A stretch of 7,393 nucleotides of DNA from CAYWXV01 sp964462535 (GTDB taxonomy: Bacteria; Bacteroidota; Ignavibacteria; OLB7), in contig CAYWXV010000100.1 of NCBI GenBank assembly GCA_964462535.1, positions 1 to 7,393 of the forward strand. Reading direction: 5' to 3'. A program made the position numbers and the translations under genes. The notes beneath the pieces were generated by a model. It worked only from the letters and a program-made list of their open reading frames with translations. It was not told the DNA's origin and searched no databases. Shown here piece by piece: positions 1-6,265 of this stretch. The stretch's first letter is position 1, and the number at the start of each line of letters is the position of its first letter.

Positions 1-1756
1 TCATGGCGAATTGAACCACCTGCACTTCCACCGAATCGATCGACGTGCAGCCGGTCGCGGTGTCCGTCACCTCGACGGTGTAGGTCGTTGTCGCCGGTGG
101 TCGCGCGGTCGGTTGGGCAACGGTCGAATCGTTCAGGCCGAACGATGGCGTCCAGCGGTAACGCAACCCCGCAACGCGCGGCACGCCAAGTGTTGTGGAT
201 GAATCCGTACAGAGCGTGATCGCGGGTCCGGCGTTCGCGACTGGCGGATCCACGACATCCACGTCCATCGTGTCAACAGTGGAGCAATCATTCCCATCGG
301 TCACACGGAGGACGTATCTGCGCGACGTGTCGGCCAGCATCAGCGGGAAGGCGACGGAGTCGTTCGACAGTCCCGCCGACGGGGTCCATTTGTAGCGGTA
401 CCCGCCACCGCTTCCTCCCGCGGCGGAGACGCCGATCGTGTCGGGCGTCCCGCGACAGATCGTCTGACGCGCGGGAAGCGTGAGCTTCGGGAAACCGGGA
501 ACAGCCACCAGCACCGAGTCACGTCGTCGACATCCGTTGAGGTCGGTCACGTCGACGTAGTACCACCGCGACGACGGGGGCGAAACCCGTTGCGTGACGC
601 TGCTCGGATCGGTGATACCGGGCGCGCTCCTCCACTGATACCGATATGGCGGCGTCCCTCCCGTCGCATCGGCGCCGATCGTGATCGAGTCGCCCGGACA
701 GATCGACTTCGGGCCGAGCGTCGGGAACTTCGGCGCGGGACGGACACGGATTGTGACTGCGATCGAATCGCGGCGTTCGGGACATGGCTCTCCCAGTGTG
801 GCATGAACGCGATAGGTGGTCGTGGTTGTCGGACGCACCGTGATCGTGGTACTCGCGGAATCGCGGATGTACTCGGATGGAATGGCGCGCCAGACCAGAC
901 GATCGTACGATCCCGTGACAATTGCGCGGAGCTGAACGGAATCTCCCGGACAGATCTCGAACGTGGGAGGTGTGACAAGCTGGAGGCTGAGTGGAGGAAG
1001 CGTCACGTTCGGCCAGCCACCCTCGGAATAGAGAGCCTGGATCTCTGTGGGACTCAACAAACGATCATACATGCGCACATCATCAATCGCGCCATTGAAG
1101 AACCGATTGGATGCAATGTTGCGACCGATGTAGATGTCCGACACGATCGAAGCAAGAAGGTAGTACCGGCAGTTATCACGAATGTCACCCACTCCATCGA
1201 TCCACAATCCGCCATCCAACCAGCCGCTACCGCCGGTATCAACGATCTCTCCAACACAATGATGCCAGCGTCCATCTGTTACGGAAATACGTGGTCCGTA
1301 GCTTTGATCCTCGCTACCCACCCTTCCAACCATGATTTCAATCTCAGGGACAAACCAGGACGAGTGATAAACTGAATAGCCCGTTGCTGTAGCAACATTA
1401 CCCTTGCACAATAATGCTGGTCCATAATACTCCTGGGGATTTGACACTGGATTGCAATACTTGAACCACAGACTGATTGACAAGCTTCTCGGCCGAAGCT
1501 GCGGATGATCGGGTACCTGGATATAGTCACTGACGCCGTTGAAAACCAGAGCTCGATTCGGTCTTCCGAAGCGATCACTGGTCGGCTGCGTGCCATAGAC
1601 CTGGCCGTGATGGTTGTTTCCGCTGATGTCAAGACCGTTGCCGTCCAGGGGGAGGTTGAGGATCTGCGACCAGACTGGATCGTGGCAGACAAGTGATACA
1701 ACAGCAATGACCATGTACTTCATCCACTTGGAGTCGTGTCTGCAATGTTGGTTCAT
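1..1756 (-). CDS. Secreted LamG-domain protein with PKD/Ig-like repeats (3' end outside window)
   Basis: An open frame with no stop runs from ATG at 1756 to the window edge (585 codons). Residues 1-30 look like a Sec signal peptide (K13, hydrophobic core YMVIAVVSLV, cleavage near VWS-Q). Residues 31-246 match a LamG/concanavalin A-like jelly roll: 'LPLDGNGLDISGN' at the start, 'ALVFNGVSDYIQVPD' at 69-83, 'SLSISLWFK' at 91-99, 'DGRWHHCVGEI' at 161-171, and the typical closing strand 'FFNGAIDDVRMYDRLLSPTE' at 219-238. Four units of about 80 residues follow (about 261-340, 341-420, 421-502, 503-582). Each has an 'ICPGDS'-like opening, a central Y-x-W and a closing 'Y.V.VTD..GC...DSV', as in PKD/SprB-like adhesion repeats. 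The likely role is binding sugars or surfaces outside the cell; the ligand is unknown. An inner ATG at 1723 (M12) would give a more compact signal peptide, and no clear ribosome binding site decides between them. Being T9SS cargo is inference, since the C-terminus is not visible. Confidence 0.88.
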   Translation of the reverse strand, partial: MNQHCRHDSKWMKYMVIAVVSLVCHDPVWSQILNLPLDGNGLDISGNNHHGQVYGTQPTSDRFGRPNRALVFNGVSDYIQVPDHPQLRPRSLSISLWFKYCNPVSNPQEYYGPALLCKGNVATATGYSVYHSSWFVPEIEIMVGRVGSEDQSYGPRISVTDGRWHHCVGEIVDTGGSGWLDGGLWIDGVGDIRDNCRYYLLASIVSDIYIGRNIASNRFFNGAIDDVRMYDRLLSPTEIQALYSEGGWPNVTLPPLSLQLVTPPTFEICPGDSVQLRAIVTGSYDRLVWRAIPSEYIRDSASTTITVRPTTTTTYRVHATLGEPCPERRDSIAVTIRVRPAPKFPTLGPKSICPGDSITIGADATGGTPPYRYQWRSAPGITDPSSVTQRVSPPSSRWYYVDVTDLNGCRRRDSVLVAVPGFPKLTLPARQTICRGTPDTIGVSAAGGSGGGYRYKWTPSAGLSNDSVAFPLMLADTSRRYVLRVTDGNDCSTVDTMDVDVVDPPVANAGPAITLCTDSSTTLGVPRVAGLRYRWTPSFGLNDSTVAQPTARPPATTTYTVEVTDTATGCTSIDSVEVQVVQFAM

Positions 1757-1759
1757 GAT

Positions 1760-1768
1760 ATTATCTCA
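1760..1768 (-). promoter_or_regulatory. Possible extended -10 element upstream of the LamG gene
   Basis: On the minus strand the sequence TGAGATAAT matches an extended -10 box (TG, one base, then GATAAT, five of six to TATAAT). I see no convincing -35 box at 16-18 bases. If it is used, transcription would begin about at the ATG at 1756, which favours either leaderless translation or the inner ATG at 1723. Confidence 0.2.
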
Positions 1769-1865
1769 CATACGAAGCAAAACGTTCAGGTGAATCCCGT
1801 AGCAGGCACGCATTCACGCGGGAAGCGAATTGCCCGTCGGAAGCATCGATACTCGAGTATTACAC

Positions 1866-1907
1866 ATCGGGGCGCTCCATGTCCTGAACGAACACGGGCG
1901 CCCCGAT
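1866..1907. terminator. Long GC-rich hairpin between the two minus-strand surface genes
   Basis: Perfect 10-base arms ATCGGGGCGC (1866-1875) and GCGCCCCGAT (1898-1907). After a one-base bulge they are continued by CCATGT (1877-1882) against ACACGG (1892-1897) with one mismatch, leaving a 9-base loop. It lies 10 bases past the stop codon of the gene ending at 1918, where an intrinsic terminator would sit. However, the T-rich tract (TGTCTTTTCC) follows it on the plus strand, not on the minus strand. It may act as a mRNA 3'-end stabiliser or a weak or bidirectional terminator. Confidence 0.5.
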
Positions 1908-1917
1908 TGTCTTTTCC

Positions 1918-3777
1918 CTAGTTCAGTATCACGAGTCGACCGGCAAATCGACGCGATCCGTCAATAACGATAACGGTGTAATTGCCCGCCACAAGTCCCC
2001 CCGTGGAGACGGGGAATGTCGAGGCTCCTTCGACGCGATTCAACGTTTGACGAGAGACGATCTCGCCGACGTTGTCCACGATCTCGATCCGAATGTCAGG
2101 CCCCGTCAGCAGACGTTGGTCGATCTGGACTATCCTACCCTGATGGGCGGGATTCGGCGCCATTCGCAATCGCCACTCTCTCTCTTGTCCGGTAGCCGGA
2201 TCAATGTCGAATCGACGTTTGCAGAGATCGCACGGGTCCGATCGCCGGTTTCCTGAGCTGCACACGAGATTGTGGGAATAGCACTCAGCAACGTCTGGGG
2301 TCGGGCTGTCATCCGATACGCTGGTCTCTCGATCCGGAATCGCGCACTCCGGGGACCATGTTACGGATGAATCATCTAGTGCAGTGGCGTCATCACATCC
2401 GCTCAATCCATCCTCATCAGTGCGCACCAGGTAGACATCGTTGTAGTCAGGCGACGTTGTGTCGTACTCCAGATTCCCACCCGACACGCCGCAGAGCATG
2501 AAGCCGTCGGACACTTGACACACCGATGCGCCAACCTCCCAGAACATCCCATTGCAGTAGCCGAATGGTGCCGCGCCGATCTGATCGCCGAAATGCTGTA
2601 CATTGGCTACTGCCGTAAGGCCATCAGTCTCAAGTGGGAGCAGCATCATCTCTAGCGAGAGATCTGTTGCCGTTTGGATCGCTCCCGTGATCACCACATC
2701 CCCAGTGTCCAGATCTCCACCAAAGAAACCCGTATAGCGAATCTCCTCCACCGCCATGCCGAATTCGCGCAGGGTGTCATTTGACCATTGCCCAAGCACC
2801 TTCGAGTTCACCTTCGTGCATGGGTCCTGTTCGGTCTTGACCACGTAGACGTTCATGGTCGTCGGCGGATCGAACGTCGAACCCAACGCGCCGGACCACC
2901 CGACGAACAGGAGATTCCCGTGGGAATCACCCGTCGCGTGTTGGAGCTCGATCACGTCCTGGAACCCCTCCGAGGCGGTTCCCCCATAGTACGTCACGCC
3001 GTGATTCGGACCCGTCAGCTCTCCGTTCTGCCAGTCAATGCGAGCAGTGTATCCCTGATACCCAAGTCCTCCTCCCTGTGGATCCGTTGCAACTCCGGCG
3101 GCAACGATATCACCCAGACCTCCATGTGTCTGGATTTCAATCACCGCATTGAACCACTCGTGACTGCTAGCCGGAAGCCCCGAGCCAGGAGCGACCGTCC
3201 CGACCTTCGGCACTGTCAGCCAGATCGGAACGCCACTTGCATCGGTGCGCATCACAAAGCCGTTCCCCCCTCCATTCACTGGAGAATAGTCGGCGCGACC
3301 ACAAATGATCAGATCTCCCGCACTGGTCGATCCGCTTCCTTGTGTCGTCTCGATCACGTCGTACGCGATCGCTGACAGCCCTATGTCGTAGGTCTGTGTC
3401 CAGATCTCGGTTCCGTTGGTGTCGATCTTCATCGCGAACGCGTACTCTGCCGTCGAACCGACTACGATATAGGCCGGCGTGTTTCGCAATTCGATAATGC
3501 TGTAAGCGATGTCGGTGGAGCTTCCGCTGATGTCGTAGCGATACTCCCACATCCGCGAGCCGGAAACGGTTGCCGCGCAGACGTAGATGCCGGTATCTCC
3601 CATTGTGTACCCGGTGTCGAGTGAGCCCACGGATTCCGTGGAACCGACCGCAATCCATGCGGGATCGTAGGTATGCGTCATGGGAATGGCCTTATGGCCC
3701 CGTTCAATTCCAAATCCTCCGAACGTTACTTCCCACTGCGGTTGCGCAGACCCTGTTCCCACAACAAGGAACATCAT
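1918..3777 (-). CDS. Secreted repeat protein with T9SS type A C-terminal sorting domain
   Basis: The product (619 residues from the first in-frame ATG) is probable T9SS cargo. Residues from about 15 to 450 form degenerate repeats with a W, a 'VGST'- or 'CG'-type strand, then 'K/R-x-D-x-x-G-x-x-x-W' (e.g. W77, VGST 106-109, MKIDTNGTEIW 116-126, MRTDASGVPIW 176-186), the pattern of propeller-like repeat proteins in Bacteroidota. A Cys-rich stretch follows (about 457-520). The last 85 residues (535-619) are a sorting domain: 'MAPNPA' at the opening, 'IRIEIVDNVGEIVSRQTL' in the middle, 'LVAGNYTVIV' and a final 'FAGRLVILN'. In this family the domain directs passage through the outer membrane and is then removed or anchored. 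The start is doubtful. A good signal peptide (RKLTTCLCLIF, then MMFLVVGTGSAQ) begins upstream of the ATG in the same frame, but no ATG or GTG precedes it; only TTG codons at 3978 and 3996 do, and these would force translation through an 8-bp repeat array. Molecular function is not recognisable. Confidence 0.85.
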   Translation of the reverse strand: MMFLVVGTGSAQPQWEVTFGGFGIERGHKAIPMTHTYDPAWIAVGSTESVGSLDTGYTMGDTGIYVCAATVSGSRMWEYRYDISGSSTDIAYSIIELRNTPAYIVVGSTAEYAFAMKIDTNGTEIWTQTYDIGLSAIAYDVIETTQGSGSTSAGDLIICGRADYSPVNGGGNGFVMRTDASGVPIWLTVPKVGTVAPGSGLPASSHEWFNAVIEIQTHGGLGDIVAAGVATDPQGGGLGYQGYTARIDWQNGELTGPNHGVTYYGGTASEGFQDVIELQHATGDSHGNLLFVGWSGALGSTFDPPTTMNVYVVKTEQDPCTKVNSKVLGQWSNDTLREFGMAVEEIRYTGFFGGDLDTGDVVITGAIQTATDLSLEMMLLPLETDGLTAVANVQHFGDQIGAAPFGYCNGMFWEVGASVCQVSDGFMLCGVSGGNLEYDTTSPDYNDVYLVRTDEDGLSGCDDATALDDSSVTWSPECAIPDRETSVSDDSPTPDVAECYSHNLVCSSGNRRSDPCDLCKRRFDIDPATGQEREWRLRMAPNPAHQGRIVQIDQRLLTGPDIRIEIVDNVGEIVSRQTLNRVEGASTFPVSTGGLVAGNYTVIVIDGSRRFAGRLVILN

Positions 3778-3811
3778 GAAAATGAGACAGAGGCAGGTAG
3801 TGAGTTTACGG

Positions 3812-3864
3812 CCGCTGGGCCGCTGGGCCGATGGGCCGATGGGCCGATGGGCCGATAGGCCGCT
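3812..3864. repeat. 8-bp tandem repeat array (CCGATGGG / CCGCTGGG)
   Basis: Six consecutive 8-base units starting at 3812, 3820, 3828, 3836, 3844 and 3852, plus a partial seventh at 3860. Two are CCGCTGGG, three CCGATGGG and one CCGATAGG. The array ends directly against the codons for the signal peptide of the minus-strand gene. Because eight is not a multiple of three, any gain or loss of a unit changes the reading frame across it. The same unit recurs at the right edge of the window. Confidence 0.9.
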
Positions 3865-3940
3865 CGTTCCGTACTGCTGTACGGTGTGTTGTGTGTCATG
3901 CCGACAATTTCGGCAGCTCCGGTGCGAGTCTCCGCCGCTG

Positions 3941-3961
3941 TGCGAGTGTTCAACACTCGCA
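3941..3961. repeat. Perfect 21-bp palindrome (copy A)
   Basis: Arms TGCGAGTGTT (3941-3950) and AACACTCGCA (3952-3961) are perfectly complementary around a single central C. An incomplete direct copy of the left arm, TGCGAGT, lies just before it at 3923-3929. It could be a site for a dimeric regulator or a REP-like dispersed element. Confidence 0.75.
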
Positions 3962-4083
3962 GATCGGACGAGCTCCAATTGAATCGAGTCATACAACCCT
4001 CCAGATCGGATGGGGTGATTGGGAGTGAGGACTCTCCGGATGCAACGGTCAATACATTGGGGGGGACATCGACTTCGTTGTTA

Positions 4084-4104
4084 AGCGAGTGTTCTACGTT
4101 CGCT
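4084..4104. repeat. Degenerate palindrome of the same family (copy B)
   Basis: AGCGAGTGTT (4084-4093) and, after a central C, TACGTTCGCT (4095-4104): seven of ten positions pair, with the outer five intact. It shares GCGAGTGTTC with copy A. It sits inside a larger imperfect stem closed by CGTTG (4076-4080) and CAACG (4110-4114). Confidence 0.5.
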
Positions 4105-4344
4105 CGGCTCAACGAACGGGGATATGTCGGCCATCACATGAGTAGTTCCTCGGGATTATAGACCATCAGGTTGTCTTTACTGGGACGGTGTTTGAGAGAA
4201 GTACGATCCACCCAGGTAGATCGAGAACACCGAACGGTGGTGTGTACGGGGTGATGTTGAGTTCCGGTTAACTGCGATACTCGGTCCTAATTCAGCGAGT
4301 GTCTTAGCGCACGCACTGGGTCATAGTACTACTAGGGTTATGAC

Positions 4345-4369
4345 TGTGCGAGCGTTCGACACTCGCACA
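4345..4369. repeat. 25-bp palindrome of the same family (copy C)
   Basis: Arms TGTGCGAGCGTT (4345-4356) and GACACTCGCACA (4358-4369) pair at ten of twelve positions around a central C. The core is copy A with T-to-C and A-to-G changes. It lies about 400 bases from copy A in the same gene-free region. Confidence 0.65.
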
Positions 4370-4634
4370 CCTGCGTCTCCGGCCAGCGCGGAGAGATGGG
4401 AAGGCGCGGATAGAGGCTTTCTGGAGGGGATGTCGAACGTAACGAATCCAGTTCTTGGAAGCAAGGAGCTACGCGACGCCTATGGCGTGGCGAATATTCG
4501 TCGCCGGGATGACAACGTGTAAAGTGTAAAGCAATAAGGTGTCCGAAGTGGGGAACCTGCACGAGTATTGAACATCTGAACGGCGATATCTCCAATATTT
4601 CATGTGTAGTATTTCATATCTCGTATCTCATCCC

Positions 4635-5210
4635 TCATCCCTCCCCCAATTCTCCCACAACAACAAACGACTCGTTTCCCATTACCCCCTCCAGCACACC
4701 GTCGCAGATTTCCTGGTGCGTCAACCACCGACGCCCGGTCGGTTCATTCACATGGCCGAGGACGACCTGACAGTAGTCGAGGTGTGTGACGGATGAGAAT
4801 TCCCCGCGTCGTTCTATCTGTGCCTCCCGCGTGGCAAATCGACTTCCCAGCACGTCGATGAATCGCACTCCCCTCTTTCGCGCGGCAACCACGCGTCCAA
4901 TCAGCAACGGCGTCCGGGGCGCGGTCGTGTGAACCCATGACACGACGATGTCGATCGGTCCGTCATTCCGCATGGATGTTTCCAGTCCCTCTTCAACCAT
5001 GGCGGTGTCTCGGTAGTCGATGGAGAGATGTCGGAGGCGCTGCGCGAGTCTGCCCCCTTCGGAAGGGGGCGAGAGAGAGGGCGTGTGCAGGAGGAGTGAT
5101 CTGAAGCCCTCTGCTGTTCGCGACAGGATGGTCACGATTGCAGTTCGCGAGAGGGCTAGACTGACACCGGCCAGCATTCCTGTTCCGCCGACAACCAGAA
5201 TGTGGGACAT
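4635..5210 (-). CDS. Short-chain dehydrogenase-like Rossmann protein with an in-frame palindromic insert
   Basis: A 191-residue soluble protein. Residues 3-18 (HILVVGGTGMLAGVSL) are a beta strand plus GxxGxxG dinucleotide-binding loop, followed by a second strand with 'ILSR' at 28-31, the usual place for NAD(P) selectivity. 'IDIVVSWVH' (86-94) is the fourth strand and 'RFIDVLGS' (116-123) the fifth. The end (Y146CQVVLG, then 'RRWLTHQEICDGVLEG' at 160-175) resembles a small SDR-like family of about 180 residues known in Bacillus and others. The classical SDR YxxxK pair is not evident, so the reaction is unknown and catalysis is not certain. Residues about 47-58 (SPPSEGGRLAQR) are encoded by a palindromic repeat also present upstream of the gene, and look like an insertion between strands where the family is normally shorter. 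I chose ATG 5210 because it directly precedes the first strand; a TTG at 5237 would add nine residues. The gene is divergent from the protease at 5411. Confidence 0.82.
   Translation of the reverse strand: MSHILVVGGTGMLAGVSLALSRTAIVTILSRTAEGFRSLLLHTPSLSPPSEGGRLAQRLRHLSIDYRDTAMVEEGLETSMRNDGPIDIVVSWVHTTAPRTPLLIGRVVAARKRGVRFIDVLGSRFATREAQIERRGEFSSVTHLDYCQVVLGHVNEPTGRRWLTHQEICDGVLEGVMGNESFVVVGELGEG
5037..5070 (+). repeat. Double-palindrome element inside the SDR-like gene
   Basis: Consists of GCGCTGCGCGAG (5037-5048), then GCCCCCTTC (5052-5060), one base and GAAGGGGGC (5062-5070), a perfect 9-bp inverted repeat. It shares both parts, in the same order and orientation, with the three units at 5242-5388. 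Read on the minus strand it encodes SPPSEGGRLAQR in the frame of the host gene. Confidence 0.8.
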
Positions 5211-5241
5211 GGATCGATTTGGAGTGTCTTGCGTCAAAAGT

Positions 5242-5388
5242 ATCCCCCGACTCGCTGCGCGAGTCTCACCCCTTCACAAAGGGGACGGTGATCCCACGAC
5301 TCGAGACGAGAGGGTGACCCCTTCACGAAGGGGGCCATGATCCCCGGGCTCGCTGCGCGAGCCTGCCCCCTTCAGGAAGGGGGCTAAT
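5242..5388 (+). repeat. Three tandem 49-bp units, each a double palindrome
   Basis: Units start at 5242, 5291 and 5340, exactly 49 bases apart with no gaps. Each begins ATCCC, then has a first hairpin at unit position 10 and a second at about position 27. First hairpins: CTCGCTGCGCGAG (5251-5263), the diverged CTCGAGACGAG (5300-5310), and GGCTCGC/GCGAGCC around TGC (5347-5363). Second hairpins: CCCCTT/AAGGGG (5269-5284), CCCCTTC/GAAGGGG (5318-5333) and GCCCCCTTC/GAAGGGGGC (5365-5384). The array fills most of the space between the two divergent genes. Confidence 0.85.
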
Positions 5389-5393
5389 ATCAC

Positions 5394-5410
5394 AGCTACC
5401 AGCTACCAGC
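5394..5410 (+). repeat. 7-bp tandem repeat (AGCTACC) before the protease start
   Basis: AGCTACC at 5394-5400 and 5401-5407, followed by AGC and the ATG at 5411. It takes the place where a ribosome binding site would be expected, and none is seen within 15 bases of the start. Confidence 0.6.
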
Positions 5411-6004
5411 ATGCTACGCCACATCGCTTCGATCATTGCCGTCGGCGTTGTTATCAATGTCGCCGGTCTTCATGCCGACATCCGACAACGAACGGATAAC
5501 CTGGGTCGGACAATCTATGAGGTGGGGATCAGCTCAATCTCGGCTCAGCAGGCGGCAGAACGGCAGAGCATGAACCAGTGGTGCTGGGCGGCGTGCATTT
5601 CGACGCTGTTCAACTATTACGGGCATCCGGTCTCGCAGGCGCGAATAGTCCGACAGGCGTATGGTGGTATCGTCAACATGCCGGCAAGTCCGAACCTGAT
5701 CTTCCGCGCTTTGAACCGCCGCTGGGTCGATGATAACGGCGTCCCGTTCACTGTCGTCGCCGATGTATATACCGTCAACAACGTCACGGCCGCAAATGAT
5801 CTTCAGGCGAACCACCCACTCATTATCGGAACGATGGGTCATGCCGTTCTTCTTACCGCTTTGACCTACTATCCAACCACGAACGGTCCCTATATCATCG
5901 GAGGCATCGTTCGCGATCCCTGGCCGACCCGCGCTTCACGCAGACCTATTACGCCTACCGAATGGGCGAACATCTCGTTCGCAGCACGCGTGCGTGTCGA
6001 ATAG
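5411..6004 (+). CDS. Exported papain-like cysteine protease
   Basis: A 197-residue product that probably cleaves peptides outside the cytoplasm. Residues 1-22 are a signal peptide (R3, core IASIIAVGVVINVAGL, likely cleavage after LHA). The catalytic signature is 'NQWCWAAC' at 55-62, with Q56 near the oxyanion position and C58 as the nucleophile. The His is in 'GHAVLLTAL' (H144) and the third residue in 'IVRDPWP' (D169). This order and spacing fit papain-like peptidases of the C39-like/C70 (AvrRpt2-like) kind, and the mature domain of about 175 residues is the usual minimal size. No propeptide of classical papain length, no T9SS sorting domain and no membrane anchor are seen, so the product may stay in the periplasm or be a lipid-free secreted enzyme. 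The substrate is unknown. The ATG is chosen because the signal peptide begins there. A bacteriocin-processing or toxin role is possible, but no partner gene is visible. Confidence 0.85.
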   Translation: MLRHIASIIAVGVVINVAGLHADIRQRTDNLGRTIYEVGISSISAQQAAERQSMNQWCWAACISTLFNYYGHPVSQARIVRQAYGGIVNMPASPNLIFRALNRRWVDDNGVPFTVVADVYTVNNVTAANDLQANHPLIIGTMGHAVLLTALTYYPTTNGPYIIGGIVRDPWPTRASRRPITPTEWANISFAARVRVE

Positions 6005-6051
6005 GGAGCGGTTGAAATACGCACGATCTCTTCGTCGCACGATTTGAACAG

Positions 6052-6095
6052 CCTCTTGATCTGAGAGGTATTCCACAGTCTTTTGGGGTCTGTGG
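6052..6095 (+). terminator. Two adjacent hairpins downstream of the protease gene
   Basis: CCTCT/AGAGG (6052-6056, 6064-6068) and CCACAG/CTGTGG (6073-6078, 6090-6095), about 50-90 bases after the stop codon. Neither is followed by a T tract, so intrinsic termination is uncertain. The rest of 6005-6265 shows no gene and no clear promoter for the VWA gene, though one must lie there if that gene is transcribed alone. Confidence 0.25.
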
Positions 6096-6265
6096 ACTGA
6101 GTGGATAGCAGCGGGGCGCGATGATTGTGCGGGTCCGACGTTGTCGAACAATACCTCGTATGTTAGATCGATTCACTTGCTGTACACTTCGCACGCTGGG
6201 AATTTGGTTGTACGCATACCCAGATGCTAGCCACTCTTACTTAACACTGACTTCCAACTACTTCC

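Larger units (their letters stand above)
3865..4634. other. Long intergenic region without a convincing gene
   Basis: About 770 bases separate the 5' end of the T9SS-cargo gene from the 3' end of the SDR-like gene. Short open frames here are Arg/Ser-rich, lack domain motifs, and several read through palindromes. Structure seen: a 6-bp perfect hairpin (CCGTAC, loop TGCT, GTACGG; 3869-3884), three related palindromes listed separately, a CGTTCG/CGAACG inverted repeat (4097-4102 and 4113-4118), a 7-bp duplication GTGTAAA (4517-4530), and a degenerate C/T-rich repeat (about 4596-4648, 'TATCTC', 'TCATCCC') running into the end of the SDR gene. The promoter of the T9SS-cargo gene should lie here, but I see no clear boxes. 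The segment 4150-4340 could hold an unrecognised RNA; I could not match it to any family. Confidence 0.6.

Noticed and set aside
590..1375. Plus-strand open frame of 261 codons opposite the LamG gene
   Set aside because: The product is Arg-rich and without domain logic, while the opposite strand reads as a continuous LamG fold and PKD-like repeats. It is a shadow frame.
1279..1707. Minus-strand open frame of 142 codons overlapping the start of the LamG gene
   Set aside because: It is in another frame of the same strand; the LamG frame has the signal peptide and conserved motifs and continues to the window edge.
2788..3375. Plus-strand open frame of 195 codons opposite the T9SS-cargo gene
   Set aside because: Composition is Arg/His-rich with no recognisable motif, and the minus strand carries the clear repeats and sorting domain.
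3812..3864. Coding repeat peptide (GRWADGP-like) on the plus strand
   Set aside because: An 8-base unit yields an open repeat peptide in any frame that lacks stops; there is no start context or flanking domain to support translation.
3774..4112. Minus-strand open frame reading through the 8-bp array and palindrome A
   Set aside because: It starts with TTG, lies wholly in repeats and intergenic sequence, and ends before any domain. It is unlikely to be a gene.
4180..4300. Possible 5S rRNA or other structured RNA
   Set aside because: Fragments such as GAGAACACCGAAC loosely recall 5S rRNA, but the order of conserved blocks and the closing helix are missing. No tRNA cloverleaf, tmRNA or SRP signature was found.
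4340..4595. Small open frames on both strands around palindrome C
   Set aside because: They are short, of unlike composition to the real genes, include the palindrome, and show no ribosome binding site or motif.
5242..5388. CRISPR-like array
   Set aside because: The units are contiguous 49-bp repeats with internal hairpins and no unique spacers, and no cas genes are nearby.
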